From positions 2,449,480-2,513,479 of the forward strand of contig NZ_HG005139.1 in the NCBI RefSeq assembly GCF_000455265.1: DNA of 64,000 nt. Reading direction: 5' to 3'. Below are positions 33,625 through 42,451 of this stretch, piece after piece; position 1 is the first letter of the stretch, and the number at the start of each line of letters is the position of its first letter. The stretch is from Paenibacillus antibioticophila. Its GTDB lineage: Bacteria > Bacillota > Bacilli > Paenibacillales > Paenibacillaceae. A program made the translations under genes and the position numbers. The notes beneath the pieces were generated by a model. The model ran no database searches. It had not been told where the DNA came from and saw only the letters and a list, made by a program, of their open reading frames with translations.

Positions 33625-34569
33625 ATGAATCAACCCATTTTTTTAGAACCTGTATTTCAAGAACGAATCTGGGGCGGTACGAAATTGAAGGAGCTCTTCC
33701 AGTACGACATTCCTAGTGAACATACTGGTGAATGCTGGGCCATCTCAGCACACCCGAACGGACAGAGTATTGTCAGCAGCGGAGCCTACCAAGGTCTCAA
33801 GCTCGGCGAGCTATGGAGCCGGCATCCGGAGCTGTTCCGTTCCTCTTCCTCTGTATTCCCTCTGTTAACGAAGCTTCTCGATGCTTCTGATGACCTGTCT
33901 GTACAGGTTCATCCTGATGATGAATATGCCGGCAAGCATGAGAATGGTGAATTGGGCAAGACGGAATGCTGGTATATCGTTGATGCTGAGCCAGGAGCCG
34001 AGATCATTTATGGAATTGAAGCAACTACCAAGGAAGAGCTTGCACGTATGATCCGTGCAGGCGAGTGGGACCAGCTCCTCACCAAAGTCCCTGTTAAAGC
34101 CGGAGACTTCTTCTATGTACCTAGCGGTACCGTACATGCATTAGGAAAGGGAATCGTCGTACTGGAAACACAGCAGAGCTCCGATACGACCTACCGTGTA
34201 TATGATTATGACCGGAGAGATGCTCAAGGAAATCTGCGGGATCTGCATCTAGAAAAGGCGATCGACGTGACAACAGTACCTCAAAGCTATGTTCCTGTAT
34301 CATATACCGTATCCGAGGAGAAGAACCTTAAGAAAACCTCCTTTGTCTCGAACTCCTTCTTTACGGTGGAAAAATGGGAAGTGACCGGGCAGGCAGAGGC
34401 AGCCGAGCAAGCCAAATACACCTTGTTCAGCGTCATTGAAGGCAGCGGTGAGCTTCGTCATCAAGATTCCGTGTACCCATTGAAGAAAGGTACGCACTTT
34501 ATTGCACCGGTGGACTTTGGAGCATTTGCTTTGTCCGGAGAATTAACAATGATCGTTGCTCACGAATAG
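33625..34569 (+). CDS. manA: Mannose-6-phosphate isomerase, class I
   Basis: ManA interconverts mannose-6-phosphate and fructose-6-phosphate. Zinc ligands appear in VQVHPDDEYA and KTECWYI, with the later His in VPSGTVHALGKG, and LQETQQSSDTTYR-type sequence (VLETQQSSDTTYRVYDYDR) is diagnostic for the short Gram-positive form. The length is 314 residues and AGGAGG precedes the ATG. It lies 39 bases after the ROK kinase gene in the same unit, so an incoming hexose could be phosphorylated and sent to glycolysis. Confidence 0.93.
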   Translation: MNQPIFLEPVFQERIWGGTKLKELFQYDIPSEHTGECWAISAHPNGQSIVSSGAYQGLKLGELWSRHPELFRSSSSVFPLLTKLLDASDDLSVQVHPDDEYAGKHENGELGKTECWYIVDAEPGAEIIYGIEATTKEELARMIRAGEWDQLLTKVPVKAGDFFYVPSGTVHALGKGIVVLETQQSSDTTYRVYDYDRRDAQGNLRDLHLEKAIDVTTVPQSYVPVSYTVSEEKNLKKTSFVSNSFFTVEKWEVTGQAEAAEQAKYTLFSVIEGSGELRHQDSVYPLKKGTHFIAPVDFGAFALSGELTMIVAHE

Positions 34570-34582
34570 AGCGCATATAAAT

Positions 34583-34620
34583 AGGCCGGGTTGCTGTTCA
34601 TAATGAACACGACCCGGCCT
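34583..34620. terminator. Terminator of the ROK-manA unit
   Basis: AGGCCGGGT pairs with ACCCGGCCT, followed by TTATTTTTATT. It lies between converging genes. Confidence 0.85.
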
Positions 34621-34629
34621 TTATTTTTA

Positions 34630-35157
34630 TTAATCTTGAATAGCCGAAAGATAACGGTCTTTCATAATTCCCATATGATGGATAGCATGTCCTGCGATAA
34701 TATAGGCAATTGCTCTTGCAGTAGTATCATGCCCCGAGGCATTGCCGACACGCATCCAGGACTCATCATCCAGTTGACGGAACAGAGAGAGTGTAGCGAT
34801 TCTTACAGCAGCAAAATCCTGAAGCAGATCATTCATTGAGCGAGTGTCGGCCTGAGAATGAGCAACGAACAGATTTTCCTCAAAGCCGGGAAGCGGGGTC
34901 TTATCCCCTCTGGCTATCCGCAAAAGTCTGTAGCTCATGATACGCTCCGTATCCGCAATATGTCCAAGCACTTCCTTCAGACTCCATTTTCCCTCTGCAT
35001 AACGGAATTTAGATTGTTCCTCAGAAACGCCTGACAATAGTTGAATGCATTCTTCAATTTGTGATTCCAGCAACACGGCTAAATCAACATCTGGAACTTT
35101 TTCAACATACGGTTCAAAATGACTTCCATATTCTCCAGCCAACGGGCGCTCCAGCAT
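34630..35157 (-). CDS. DinB-family protein
   Basis: The 175-residue four-helix-bundle protein carries a DinB-type His triad: WSLKEVLGHIADTER supplies one His and AGHAIHHMGIMKDRY two more. Members may be thiol-dependent S-transferases using bacillithiol or mycothiol, but most are unassigned. It precedes no obvious partner; DUF3006 and an MBL lipoprotein lie upstream on the same strand. Confidence 0.87.
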   Translation of the reverse strand: MLERPLAGEYGSHFEPYVEKVPDVDLAVLLESQIEECIQLLSGVSEEQSKFRYAEGKWSLKEVLGHIADTERIMSYRLLRIARGDKTPLPGFEENLFVAHSQADTRSMNDLLQDFAAVRIATLSLFRQLDDESWMRVGNASGHDTTARAIAYIIAGHAIHHMGIMKDRYLSAIQD

Positions 35158-35198
35158 ATCATCACACTCCTGTAGGGTTCATATCATCATTCGCAGCT

Positions 35199-35420
35199 TC
35201 AATCTTCCCATACTTGCTCCATCAGTCTCCGGATCTTCGACGACCTTTCTTTCGTTAAGGCAAGATCCACATTCCACTTGTGTCCATCCCATACAACAAC
35301 ATCTCCAGGCTTCACTTCCGGCGACACAAGCGCTCGCGGCACGTCCTGATGGACCCCATCGAGCTCCAGAATACATATTTCCTCTTCCATTCCCTCGACG
35401 ATGGCTGTCAAACGCCTCAC
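35199..35420 (-). CDS. DUF3006 protein
   Basis: This 73-residue beta-rich protein matches DUF3006 (TAIVEGMEEEICILELDG, then PGDVVVWDGHKW). The GTG start overlaps the stop of the upstream MBL lipoprotein gene by four bases, so the two are translationally coupled. DUF3006 genes commonly follow ComEC-like hydrolase genes in Firmicutes, as here, and the pair probably acts together; how is unknown. Confidence 0.85.
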   Translation of the reverse strand: MRRLTAIVEGMEEEICILELDGVHQDVPRALVSPEVKPGDVVVWDGHKWNVDLALTKERSSKIRRLMEQVWED

Positions 35421-36358
35421 CTCCCTGTCAAGACCTCGATTTGTTCTCCATTTGTGGAGATCTCGATGGAGCCTTGAAGATCATTACGATATACCCTTAC
35501 TCCGGCCTCCGCCAGACGGTTCAAAATCTCTTCCTTGGGATGGCCGTAAGAGTTCTCCCCCACCTGAATAACACCCACCTGAGGACGAACACGCTCTAGA
35601 AAGCTGACTGACGTCGAGGACTTCGACCCATGATGACCCACCAAGAGGACATCTGCTTGCAGATCGGCGCCGGATTCCAGCATTAATTTCTCGCTCTCCC
35701 GCTCCGCATCTCCGGTCAGCAGGAACGAGACTTTTCCGTAAGTGACCTTCAGCACTGCGCTCATATTATTGCTGTCATCGCTCGTCTTCACCGGGGCAAG
35801 CATCTGAATCTGCACTTCCTCGTCCCAATCAGGAACCACCCCTGCCTTGGCTGTCTTCACCTTAAGCCCTTTGCGCTGGATCGATTCCAGCAAGGACTCG
35901 AACGTCCTCGTATTCGCCTGGATCTTCGGCATATAGATAGCGCCAATATCATGGTGATCGATGACACGATCCAATCCGCCGATATGATCCGCGTCCGGGT
36001 GGGTTCCGATCATCACGTCGATCCGGCCAATTCCATACATCTCCAGATAATCCAGCATTACCTGCTCCTGATCGTTATTCCCTCCATCAATCAGCATCGT
36101 CTTTCCTGATGGACTAATTAACAGCTGGGAAGCTCCTTGGCCTACATCCAGGAAAACAACCCGCAGATTCCTGTTCTGCGCATCGGAAGATGCATTCCAA
36201 ACCTCATGTTCTTGGCCCGCTTCCGCGAGAAGCTCTGTCCAATTCGCTGAACAGCCGGCCAATCCCAGCATTAGACAAAAGCCCAATACATAGGTGCCGA
36301 TTGTCTTGCTTAACTTCTTTAATTGCCTAAACCGATCGTGTCTGCCCATAGATGCCAT
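35417..36358 (-). CDS. ComEC-like MBL-fold lipoprotein
   Basis: The N-terminus has a basic stretch, a hydrophobic core and lipobox LGLAGC, so the enzyme is exported and lipid-anchored. The rest is the metallo-beta-lactamase domain found at the end of the competence protein ComEC: FLDVGQGASQLL, IGTHPDADHIGG, LLTGDAERESE and VLLVGHHGSK. Stand-alone versions are thought to be extracellular nucleases or phosphoesterases. The ATG at 36358 has a binding site that is too close; a second ATG at 36349 is spaced better and may be the true start. It is coupled to DUF3006. Confidence 0.88.
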   Translation of the reverse strand: MASMGRHDRFRQLKKLSKTIGTYVLGFCLMLGLAGCSANWTELLAEAGQEHEVWNASSDAQNRNLRVVFLDVGQGASQLLISPSGKTMLIDGGNNDQEQVMLDYLEMYGIGRIDVMIGTHPDADHIGGLDRVIDHHDIGAIYMPKIQANTRTFESLLESIQRKGLKVKTAKAGVVPDWDEEVQIQMLAPVKTSDDSNNMSAVLKVTYGKVSFLLTGDAERESEKLMLESGADLQADVLLVGHHGSKSSTSVSFLERVRPQVGVIQVGENSYGHPKEEILNRLAEAGVRVYRNDLQGSIEISTNGEQIEVLTGR

Positions 36359-36433
36359 TACCTCTTCTTCATAAATCTTTTTCTACTATAGCATAAATGA
36401 TTGCCGTTCTCATCTATTACCAAGCAAAAAAAA

Positions 36434-36472
36434 GGGCTGCTCCGTTGGATCCATGATCCTTCAGAACAGCCC
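36434..36472 (-). terminator. Terminator of the Big2 repeat protein gene
   Basis: GGGCTG and a partly bulged extension pair with CAGCCC; eight T residues follow on the minus strand. Confidence 0.85.
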
Positions 36473-36488
36473 AGATTGTAAAAGTGAA

Positions 36489-38711
36489 TTATTTTACAGA
36501 AACGCGAATCGTCACTGTCTTGCCGCCATAGACCGCTTTGATTGTTGCGCTACCCTTGGCAACAGCCTCAATCTTGCCTCCGGTTACCTTAGCAACAGAT
36601 GGCTTTGAGCTTGTCCAGACCGCACTGCCCGTTACAGTCGCCTTGCTGCCTGTATCGTATTCTGCTGTCAGAACAACTGTTTTGGCGGAGCCTGGAGGCA
36701 GAACCAGGGACTTCTCATCCACAGTAACCTTGCTTAATTTGGCTACAACACTAACATTAATGCTAATCTTATGTCCTTGATAGGACCCGGTCAGTGTTGT
36801 AGTTCCCAGAGCTACTGCCTTGACGGATGTCGAAGAAATCGTAGCCACTTCGGGATTCGAGGATTCCCAGCCCATCTTGCTGGACAGGTTAACTGTCTTG
36901 CCATTGCTATAGAATCCAGTTACCTTGATCGACTTGGATTTCTTAAGGTTCAGTTCAATACTAGTTGGATTCACGACAACCTTTGTAATTTTCTGTTCAA
37001 TCGTTACTGGAATCGAAATGGTTTTATTGGAGAAGGTGCCTTTCAGCGTAGCAGATCCCTTCGTCAAGCCTTTAATCGTTTTTCCTGTTGCAGAAGTTTT
37101 AATTACGCCGTTCGAGCCTGAGAGTGTCCACTCTACCGTTGCCGAAACATCGCCCTCTTCTCCATCTTCCCAGACAGCAGTAATTACAGGCAACTTCGTC
37201 TCTTCACCAATTACCACGCTTAATTTCTCTTCATCCGACAGCAAGGTGAGCACCTTTTCAGTTACTTCAAGAGTAACACTGATCTCGCTGTCACGGACGC
37301 TTAAGCCCGTGCCTGCAAGAGACGGAAGCTTCGCCGTAAGTGTCACCGTTCCCTTGGCAACAGCAACAACCTTGCCGTTCTCGATTTTGGCAATGCTCTC
37401 ATCTGCTGAGGTCCACTTCACAATATCGCTGACATCCAGTTCCTCCTCGTCCAGCTTCGTTGCTGTCATCTTCGGCAGGCTGGAGGAATCTCCCTTGAAC
37501 AGCTCCAGCTTCGTCTTCTCCGCCTTCAGAGCTGTTACAGTTGGATGTACCGTTACTTTGATCGATTTGCTGATCCCCATATGGCTGACCTTAATGGTAG
37601 CCGAACCAGCTGCTCTTGCAACGATCTTGCCATCGCTTACCGTAGCCACCAGCAGATTGGAGGATGTCCATTCCGCAATTGACGTAACATTATCATCCCT
37701 GTTTGCACCGCTTCTCATTCTTGCTTCCGCATCAATCTGTTCAGCGATGAACATCGACTGATCTGCGGACGGATTCACAATAATGACCTCATAAGGCGTA
37801 CGAACATAAACGTCCGTTTTCGCCGTTACTCCGAGGTGGGTCGCAGTAACAGTAGCTTTCCCCAAGCCAACCGCTTTGATCTTTCCCTTCTCAACAGTGA
37901 CTACAGAACTGTCCGAAGTACTCCAGGTTGCTTTTTCCGTAACATCTGTCTTGGAATCCTTATCGTCTGTATGCGTTGATTGCGCATTTACTTGCAATTC
38001 ATCGCCAACGACAAGCTCCAAATCCTCAGCCGTTTCTGTTGTTCCATTCGGAGTGTATTGCAGCTCCAATTTGGAATAAGGCAAGATTACCGTGACCTTG
38101 AATGTCTCAGTCAATCCTGCATATTTGGCCGTTACTGTCGCCGTACCTTCGCCAACCAGAGTTAGCTGGCCTTTTTCAACGGTAAGTACAGAAGTATTGG
38201 AAGAACTCCAGGTTGCATCTTTCGTAACATCCGTGTCCTTCGACGTTCCCGCTCCGTCCACAACGCTCGTCACCAGCGCCTTGACTGCAAGATCGCTTTC
38301 CTCTGCATCGAGACTGTATTTGCCTTCAGAACTGTATTCCAGCTTCAATTCCTTATGAGATTCTTTAATGGTTACTGTAATTGAAGAGGTAGCACTGTTG
38401 TAATCGGCACGAATTGTTGCCGTACCCACCTTAATGGCAGTCAGCGTTCCCTTCACCACTGTAACAACCGAATTATCGGAGGAACTCCAGGTTGCAGTAT
38501 TCGTTAAATCTTGCGTCCCTGTGGAGCCTTCAAATGTCCCCCACACCTTAATCTCTTTAGAGCCGCCTACCGTCATCTCCAGCGTGGTTCCTTCTCCATC
38601 AATGGCAATGGATTTAAGATCACCCGTAGCCGCCATCGCTCCATGAGGCAGTATAGTTGTAAGCAGTAAGGTGAGCATCAGGAGCCAGCCCGTCATTTTT
38701 CTCTTCACCAT
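36489..38711 (-). CDS. Secreted protein of eight bacterial Ig-like (Big2) domains
   Basis: After a signal peptide (about residues 1-28, ending in GAMAA), the 740 residues are built from about eight Big2 repeats of 80-95 residues. Each has the pattern x-TWSSS-xxSVxTV-xxGxxxAxxxGxATxxAxxxG. Approximate units are 30-115, 118-210, 211-305, 306-393, 394-490, 491-575, 576-660 and 661-740. No SLH domain, sortase motif or enzyme domain is visible, so it may be a free or non-covalently attached surface fibre. Lysine- and threonine-rich composition suits an extracellular location. The ATG follows AAAGGAG. Confidence 0.9.
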   Translation of the reverse strand: MVKRKMTGWLLMLTLLLTTILPHGAMAATGDLKSIAIDGEGTTLEMTVGGSKEIKVWGTFEGSTGTQDLTNTATWSSSDNSVVTVVKGTLTAIKVGTATIRADYNSATSSITVTIKESHKELKLEYSSEGKYSLDAEESDLAVKALVTSVVDGAGTSKDTDVTKDATWSSSNTSVLTVEKGQLTLVGEGTATVTAKYAGLTETFKVTVILPYSKLELQYTPNGTTETAEDLELVVGDELQVNAQSTHTDDKDSKTDVTEKATWSTSDSSVVTVEKGKIKAVGLGKATVTATHLGVTAKTDVYVRTPYEVIIVNPSADQSMFIAEQIDAEARMRSGANRDDNVTSIAEWTSSNLLVATVSDGKIVARAAGSATIKVSHMGISKSIKVTVHPTVTALKAEKTKLELFKGDSSSLPKMTATKLDEEELDVSDIVKWTSADESIAKIENGKVVAVAKGTVTLTAKLPSLAGTGLSVRDSEISVTLEVTEKVLTLLSDEEKLSVVIGEETKLPVITAVWEDGEEGDVSATVEWTLSGSNGVIKTSATGKTIKGLTKGSATLKGTFSNKTISIPVTIEQKITKVVVNPTSIELNLKKSKSIKVTGFYSNGKTVNLSSKMGWESSNPEVATISSTSVKAVALGTTTLTGSYQGHKISINVSVVAKLSKVTVDEKSLVLPPGSAKTVVLTAEYDTGSKATVTGSAVWTSSKPSVAKVTGGKIEAVAKGSATIKAVYGGKTVTIRVSVK

Positions 38712-38914
38712 TTGTTTTCTCCTTTAATTCCATTATTTGCCGGAGTCCATTCCAGGCCTATAGGTTTTTTATCGGAAAAAGCAGCGTCAAAAGTAACCTC
38801 CATCCCAAAAAACATGACCATTGTCCTAGGAGTCTGTTTTCCAGAATTACCTCATGGCTGAATCCTGATAAAGCAAATATGGGGGTGGCTCATTTTGTCT
38901 TAGTGAATTAGGGA
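38712..38914. other. Intergenic region without recognisable gene
   Basis: Between the Big2 gene and the tRNA-Leu promoter I see no binding site with a convincing frame, no hairpin of note and no repeat. Confidence 0.5.
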
Positions 38915-38943
38915 TTGCAATGATGACAAAAACATGGTATATT
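38915..38943 (+). promoter_or_regulatory. tRNA-Leu promoter
   Basis: TTGCAA (38915-38920), 17 bases, TATATT (38938-38943), 21 bases before the tRNA. Confidence 0.8.
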
Positions 38944-38963
38944 CATTTTTGCGCTGATATTTT

Positions 38964-39049
38964 GCCGGGGTGGCGGAATTGGCAGACGCACAGGACTTAA
39001 AATCCTGCGGTAGGTGACTACCGTACCGGTTCGATCCCGGTCCTCGGCA
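38964..39049 (+). tRNA. tRNA-Leu (UAA)
   Basis: A class II tRNA: acceptor GCCGGGG pairs with CCTCGGC, the anticodon loop CTTAAAA contains TAA, and there is a long variable arm (CGGTAGGTGACTACCG) and T loop TTCGATC. CCA is not encoded. A hairpin terminator (39067-39110) ending in TTTTTTT follows. Confidence 0.95.
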
Positions 39050-39066
39050 TATGATCGATTGAACGA

Positions 39067-39110
39067 AAACAGCCAGTTTGAATCATGAATATGATTCAGA
39101 CCGGCTGTTT
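39067..39110 (+). terminator. Terminator of tRNA-Leu
   Basis: AAACAGCC and GAATCAT arms pair with ATGATTC and GGCTGTTT, followed by TTTTTG. Confidence 0.85.
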
Positions 39111-39159
39111 TTTTGTTGCACCATAAAGTTATTAAAATTTAATCTGAAGCTAATGTTGC

Positions 39160-39669
39160 TTAAGCACGGTCGCTTTCGCGTCTGCGCATTCCTGCCAGAC
39201 CAAATAGTCCAAGCAGACCAAGCCATCCCCAATTGGATCCTGTCCCGGTCACAGCCCGGGCACGGACCGTATTTGTCCGGTAGTTGCCTGTTCCTGTCGT
39301 ATTGTAGTCCCGTGTCGTTGTACGGTTATTCAGGGAATTGCTTCTCATCGTATTTCGATTAGTGTTCATATTCGGATTCATTCCATTGTAATTTGTACCA
39401 TCGAACGTATTCGGGCCATTGTTCAGCATATTGGTACCCATATTGGTATTTGGAACATTCATCCGATAACCATTGCCCGAATAGCCGTTAGTGGACAAAT
39501 CCCGTTCCAGATTGTTGGTCATTCTTTCAATGGGATTGTTCGCCATATTTCCCCGCACGGGTGCTCCGCCGGTGGTCGTGTCACCAAGCGTACCGTAAGC
39601 ACTTGCTGGAACAACTAAAGCTGCTGATAAGGACATGGTTGCAATAAGTGCAGTTAATTTTTTGTCCAA
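39160..39669 (-). CDS. Secreted Asn-rich protein with WGxxGxxG C-terminal signal
   Basis: A signal peptide (MDKKLTALIATMSLSAALVV, cleavage near ASA-YG) is followed by a low-complexity region rich in Asn, Thr, Gly and Met. The C-terminus is WGWLGLLGLFGLAG followed by MRRR: motif, hydrophobic helix and Arg cluster, the layout of the WGxxGxxG family and of CTERM-type sorting signals. Translation probably starts at TTG 39669 behind GGAGG (169 residues); the ATG 15 bases upstream has no site. Function is unknown; many paralogues occur in Bacilli. Confidence 0.78.
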   Translation of the reverse strand: MDKKLTALIATMSLSAALVVPASAYGTLGDTTTGGAPVRGNMANNPIERMTNNLERDLSTNGYSGNGYRMNVPNTNMGTNMLNNGPNTFDGTNYNGMNPNMNTNRNTMRSNSLNNRTTTRDYNTTGTGNYRTNTVRARAVTGTGSNWGWLGLLGLFGLAGMRRRESDRA

Positions 39670-39739
39670 CCGTAACACCTCCATCGATATTTTTGCTTAC
39701 GATGGTAAGCTTCCCGGAAGCCCAGGCACTTATGCAGAT

Positions 39740-41095
39740 TTAAGGCTGCAGCATTTTGCCAGCGTGGAGAAGCAATTTCATCCCTTCAGCAAGCTGCTTC
39801 TCATTCAGATAAGAATAACTAAGACGGATGTACGGAGTGGACGAATCCCACGGATCGCAAATAGCTCCCGGCAGAAAACTGACGGATGCCTTCAATGAAT
39901 GATGGATTAGCATGTTCACATCCCAGCCTGGGGGAAGCTTCACCCAAAGATTGAGACCTCCCTTCGGACTAATCCATGTTAGGCCGCTGCCTTCTAATTG
40001 CTGTTCCATACACGCTTTACGGAGTTGCATCGCTATTCGAAGCTTTGCGATATGTCCCTGCATCCGATCTGTAAAAAAAATATGCCGGAATACCGCTTGA
40101 TTAAACAAGGGACTTCCATTGTCTGTCATCGCTTTTATGCGCAGCAACTTGACGATCCGGTCTCCTCGGGCCATCATAACTGAAATTCTCAGGCCAGGTG
40201 AAATATACTTACTGAAGCTGCGAATATAGACCACTACTCCTTCGGTATCATAAAAGAAGCATGGAGGCGGAGGCGGTGCGTCAAAGTATATGTCATGGCA
40301 AACATCATCCTCCAAAAGAAGGCACTTATACTGTTCCGCCAATTCCACCAGTTCCTTGCGCTGATAGGCTGACAAGGTAAATCCGGTTGGATTATGAAAG
40401 GTCGGATTTATATAAAATAGGACAGGCTGGTGTGTTCGCATCAAATGCTCCACCTGATTCATATCGTATCCACTTTCCGTAAAATCAACAGGATGAAGCG
40501 TCGCCTTCTGCTCCTGAAAAGCTTCAATCGCCGGACCATAGGTAGGCCGTTCAATCAGCACATGATCCCCCGGCTTCACGAATGCACGCGCAGCGAGATC
40601 AATAGCCTGTTGAGCACCGCTTGTTATCAACAGCTCGTCCGCTGTTACCGAGAAGCTGGAGGTCTCCAGCAAATAATCAGCCAAGCTCTCTCTTAAACGC
40701 AAATCGCCAGCGGTAGACGAATAGGTTCCTAAGAGCCTTGGCTCCATATCCAGCAATTGCTTGATATCGCTCGATAAATGCCTGTTTGGAAGTAAATCCG
40801 GGGCAATCAGGGCACGGGACATCTGATACAGGATCGAATCATCTTTATAACTCGGGGACTCAACATAAGGCTTCTTTGTCTCCACAGACTTCTCACATAC
40901 ATAGAAACCGGACTTGGTTCTTACATCAATCCATCCATCCTCCTGCAAGCGCTGATATGCCTTAAGTACAGTCAACCGGTGAACGCCAAGCCTGCTGCCC
41001 ATGCATCGGACCGAGGGAAGCTTGTCTCCCGGCTTCCATTCCTCTTTTAGAATGGCTTGAACTACTGTTTCATATACCTGCTCTGATTTCGACAT
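39740..41095 (-). CDS. MocR-type (GntR HTH plus aminotransferase) regulator
   Basis: An N-terminal GntR winged helix (about residues 1-70, PGDKLPSVRCMGSRLGVHRLT) is fused to a fold-I aminotransferase domain. The PLP lysine is in IRSFSKYISPGLR, and YINPTFHNPTG is the typical substrate loop. At 451 residues it is a normal MocR/PdxR-type protein. These regulators use PLP or an amino compound as effector and bind direct repeats in a divergent promoter. Exactly such repeats lie between this gene and the PhzF gene, making PhzF its probable target. Confidence 0.9.
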   Translation of the reverse strand: MSKSEQVYETVVQAILKEEWKPGDKLPSVRCMGSRLGVHRLTVLKAYQRLQEDGWIDVRTKSGFYVCEKSVETKKPYVESPSYKDDSILYQMSRALIAPDLLPNRHLSSDIKQLLDMEPRLLGTYSSTAGDLRLRESLADYLLETSSFSVTADELLITSGAQQAIDLAARAFVKPGDHVLIERPTYGPAIEAFQEQKATLHPVDFTESGYDMNQVEHLMRTHQPVLFYINPTFHNPTGFTLSAYQRKELVELAEQYKCLLLEDDVCHDIYFDAPPPPPCFFYDTEGVVVYIRSFSKYISPGLRISVMMARGDRIVKLLRIKAMTDNGSPLFNQAVFRHIFFTDRMQGHIAKLRIAMQLRKACMEQQLEGSGLTWISPKGGLNLWVKLPPGWDVNMLIHHSLKASVSFLPGAICDPWDSSTPYIRLSYSYLNEKQLAEGMKLLLHAGKMLQP

Positions 41096-41104
41096 CGCGA
41101 TCCC

Positions 41105-41134
41105 TCTGTTCTATTTTTGGCAATCTGTTCTATT
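41105..41134. promoter_or_regulatory. Direct repeats between MocR regulator and PhzF genes
   Basis: TCTGTTCTATT occurs at 41105-41115 and again at 41124-41134 in the same orientation with a 19-base period. A partial third copy, TTCTATT, follows at 41139. A TTGGCA box (41117-41122) lies between them. MocR proteins typically bind such repeats. Confidence 0.6.
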
Positions 41135-41171
41135 CTAATTCTATTATAGTAAAAGAAAAGGAGGAGACCAC

Positions 41172-41981
41172 ATGAAATATTACGTAGTGGATGCGTTCAG
41201 TGAACAATTATTTAAAGGAAACCCCGCAGGTGTCTGTATTTCCGATTCATTTCCAGACGCACGCCTTATGCAGAACATTGCCATGGAAAACAATCTTTCC
41301 GAGACCGCATTCCTCGTCCCGAGAGAACAACAAGGACATTTCGACTTGAAATGGTATACGCCGGAACTCGAAATTGAATTGTGCGGACATGCCACCATCG
41401 CAAGCGCTTATGTTGTCCATCATCATATCGATTCCAGCCTGAAGGAGATCTCATTTCACACTTTAAGCGGTGTACTTACCGTCAGCGTGCATGAACCGCT
41501 GTATGAATTGGATTTTCCGTCTCGTCCGCCTGTGTACAGCAACACCTCTGAGCTGCTTGAAGAGGTCTTGGGAAGCACACCTGTAGAGACCTTTATGACC
41601 GTAAATGACATAGGAATTCGTTATTATGCCGTGCTTGAGAATGAGCTACAAGTCCGAAGCTTTGCTCCCGATTTTGCCAAGATTAAAGCTATCCCCGGCA
41701 ATTTTGGTCTGGTCCTTACGGCAAAAGGCGACAAGGAGGACTTCGTGTCTCGCTTTTTTGCTCCTGCAGCAGGAGTCAATGAGGATCCGGTGACCGGGTC
41801 GATCCATACCACCCTGATTCCCTATTGGACCGATAAGCTGGGAAAATCAAAGCTCATTGCACGACAGGTCTCCAAGCGTGGAGGCGTGCTCTATTGTGAA
41901 CATAAGGGTGAAAGGGTCAAAATCGGAGGACATGCCATTCAGTATCTTGAAGGGGAATTATTAGTAGGTCCAACTCCATAA
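41172..41981 (+). CDS. PhzF-family isomerase/epimerase
   Basis: The 269-residue protein has the PhzF fold marks: DAFSEQLFKGNPAGVC at the start, NNLSETAFL with the catalytic Glu, LCGHATIASA and the late NEDPVTGSIHTTL. Members isomerise trans-2,3-dihydro-3-hydroxyanthranilate or unrelated small acids; most paralogues lack a known substrate. It is divergent from a MocR regulator that probably controls it. AAGGAGG precedes the ATG. The 3' end overlaps the converging ASCH gene by 21 bases. Confidence 0.9.
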   Translation: MKYYVVDAFSEQLFKGNPAGVCISDSFPDARLMQNIAMENNLSETAFLVPREQQGHFDLKWYTPELEIELCGHATIASAYVVHHHIDSSLKEISFHTLSGVLTVSVHEPLYELDFPSRPPVYSNTSELLEEVLGSTPVETFMTVNDIGIRYYAVLENELQVRSFAPDFAKIKAIPGNFGLVLTAKGDKEDFVSRFFAPAAGVNEDPVTGSIHTTLIPYWTDKLGKSKLIARQVSKRGGVLYCEHKGERVKIGGHAIQYLEGELLVGPTP

Positions 41982-42428
41982 ACCAAGCTTGCCTTTGCAA
42001 GGAGCCGGTAAGATCAGCTTATTCAGGCCACGAATTTCCCAAGCATAACGCCCTTCGGAATAATCGCCAAAGCAGATTTCGAGGGCATCGCGTTCGGCGC
42101 TAAGATGGACGAACTCGTCGTCATGCACCAGAATTACATCCTGTTTTTCTTCAGAAAAGGATTGAATTTGATAGCACGCTGCAAGCTCGCCCACAGCAAT
42201 TACGGCCCCGGTAGGCAAGTCTGCCGGGGAACCGTACCCGTGCTTTGCAAGCACCCTGCGTATCGGTTTGGAGTTGCAAGCACTCATATCCGCGGTTTTG
42301 CCAGCATGAATGGCAATTTGTCCCCGGTAACGGACAGGCCAGCTTCGAGTTTCAAATTTCTTTTCTCCCACTGCGATTAAAGTGGCCCAAGGCTGTTTTA
42401 TAGTAATGGCCTTCATTTCGCCCTTCAT
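41961..42428 (-). CDS. ASCH-domain protein
   Basis: The 155-residue product is a single ASCH domain (KAITIKQPWATLIAVGEKKFETRSW, RYRGQIAIHAGK, GAVIAVGELAAC). ASCH is a PUA-like RNA-binding fold; some members are nucleases or act on modified cytidine derivatives. The start at 42428 (MKGEMKA) is preferred because AAAGGG is well spaced. It lies 23 bases downstream of the CDP-alcohol phosphatidyltransferase gene. Confidence 0.85.
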   Translation of the reverse strand: MKGEMKAITIKQPWATLIAVGEKKFETRSWPVRYRGQIAIHAGKTADMSACNSKPIRRVLAKHGYGSPADLPTGAVIAVGELAACYQIQSFSEEKQDVILVHDDEFVHLSAERDALEICFGDYSEGRYAWEIRGLNKLILPAPCKGKLGLWSWTY

Positions 42429-42451
42429 ATCGAATACCCTTTCTAGATGAA

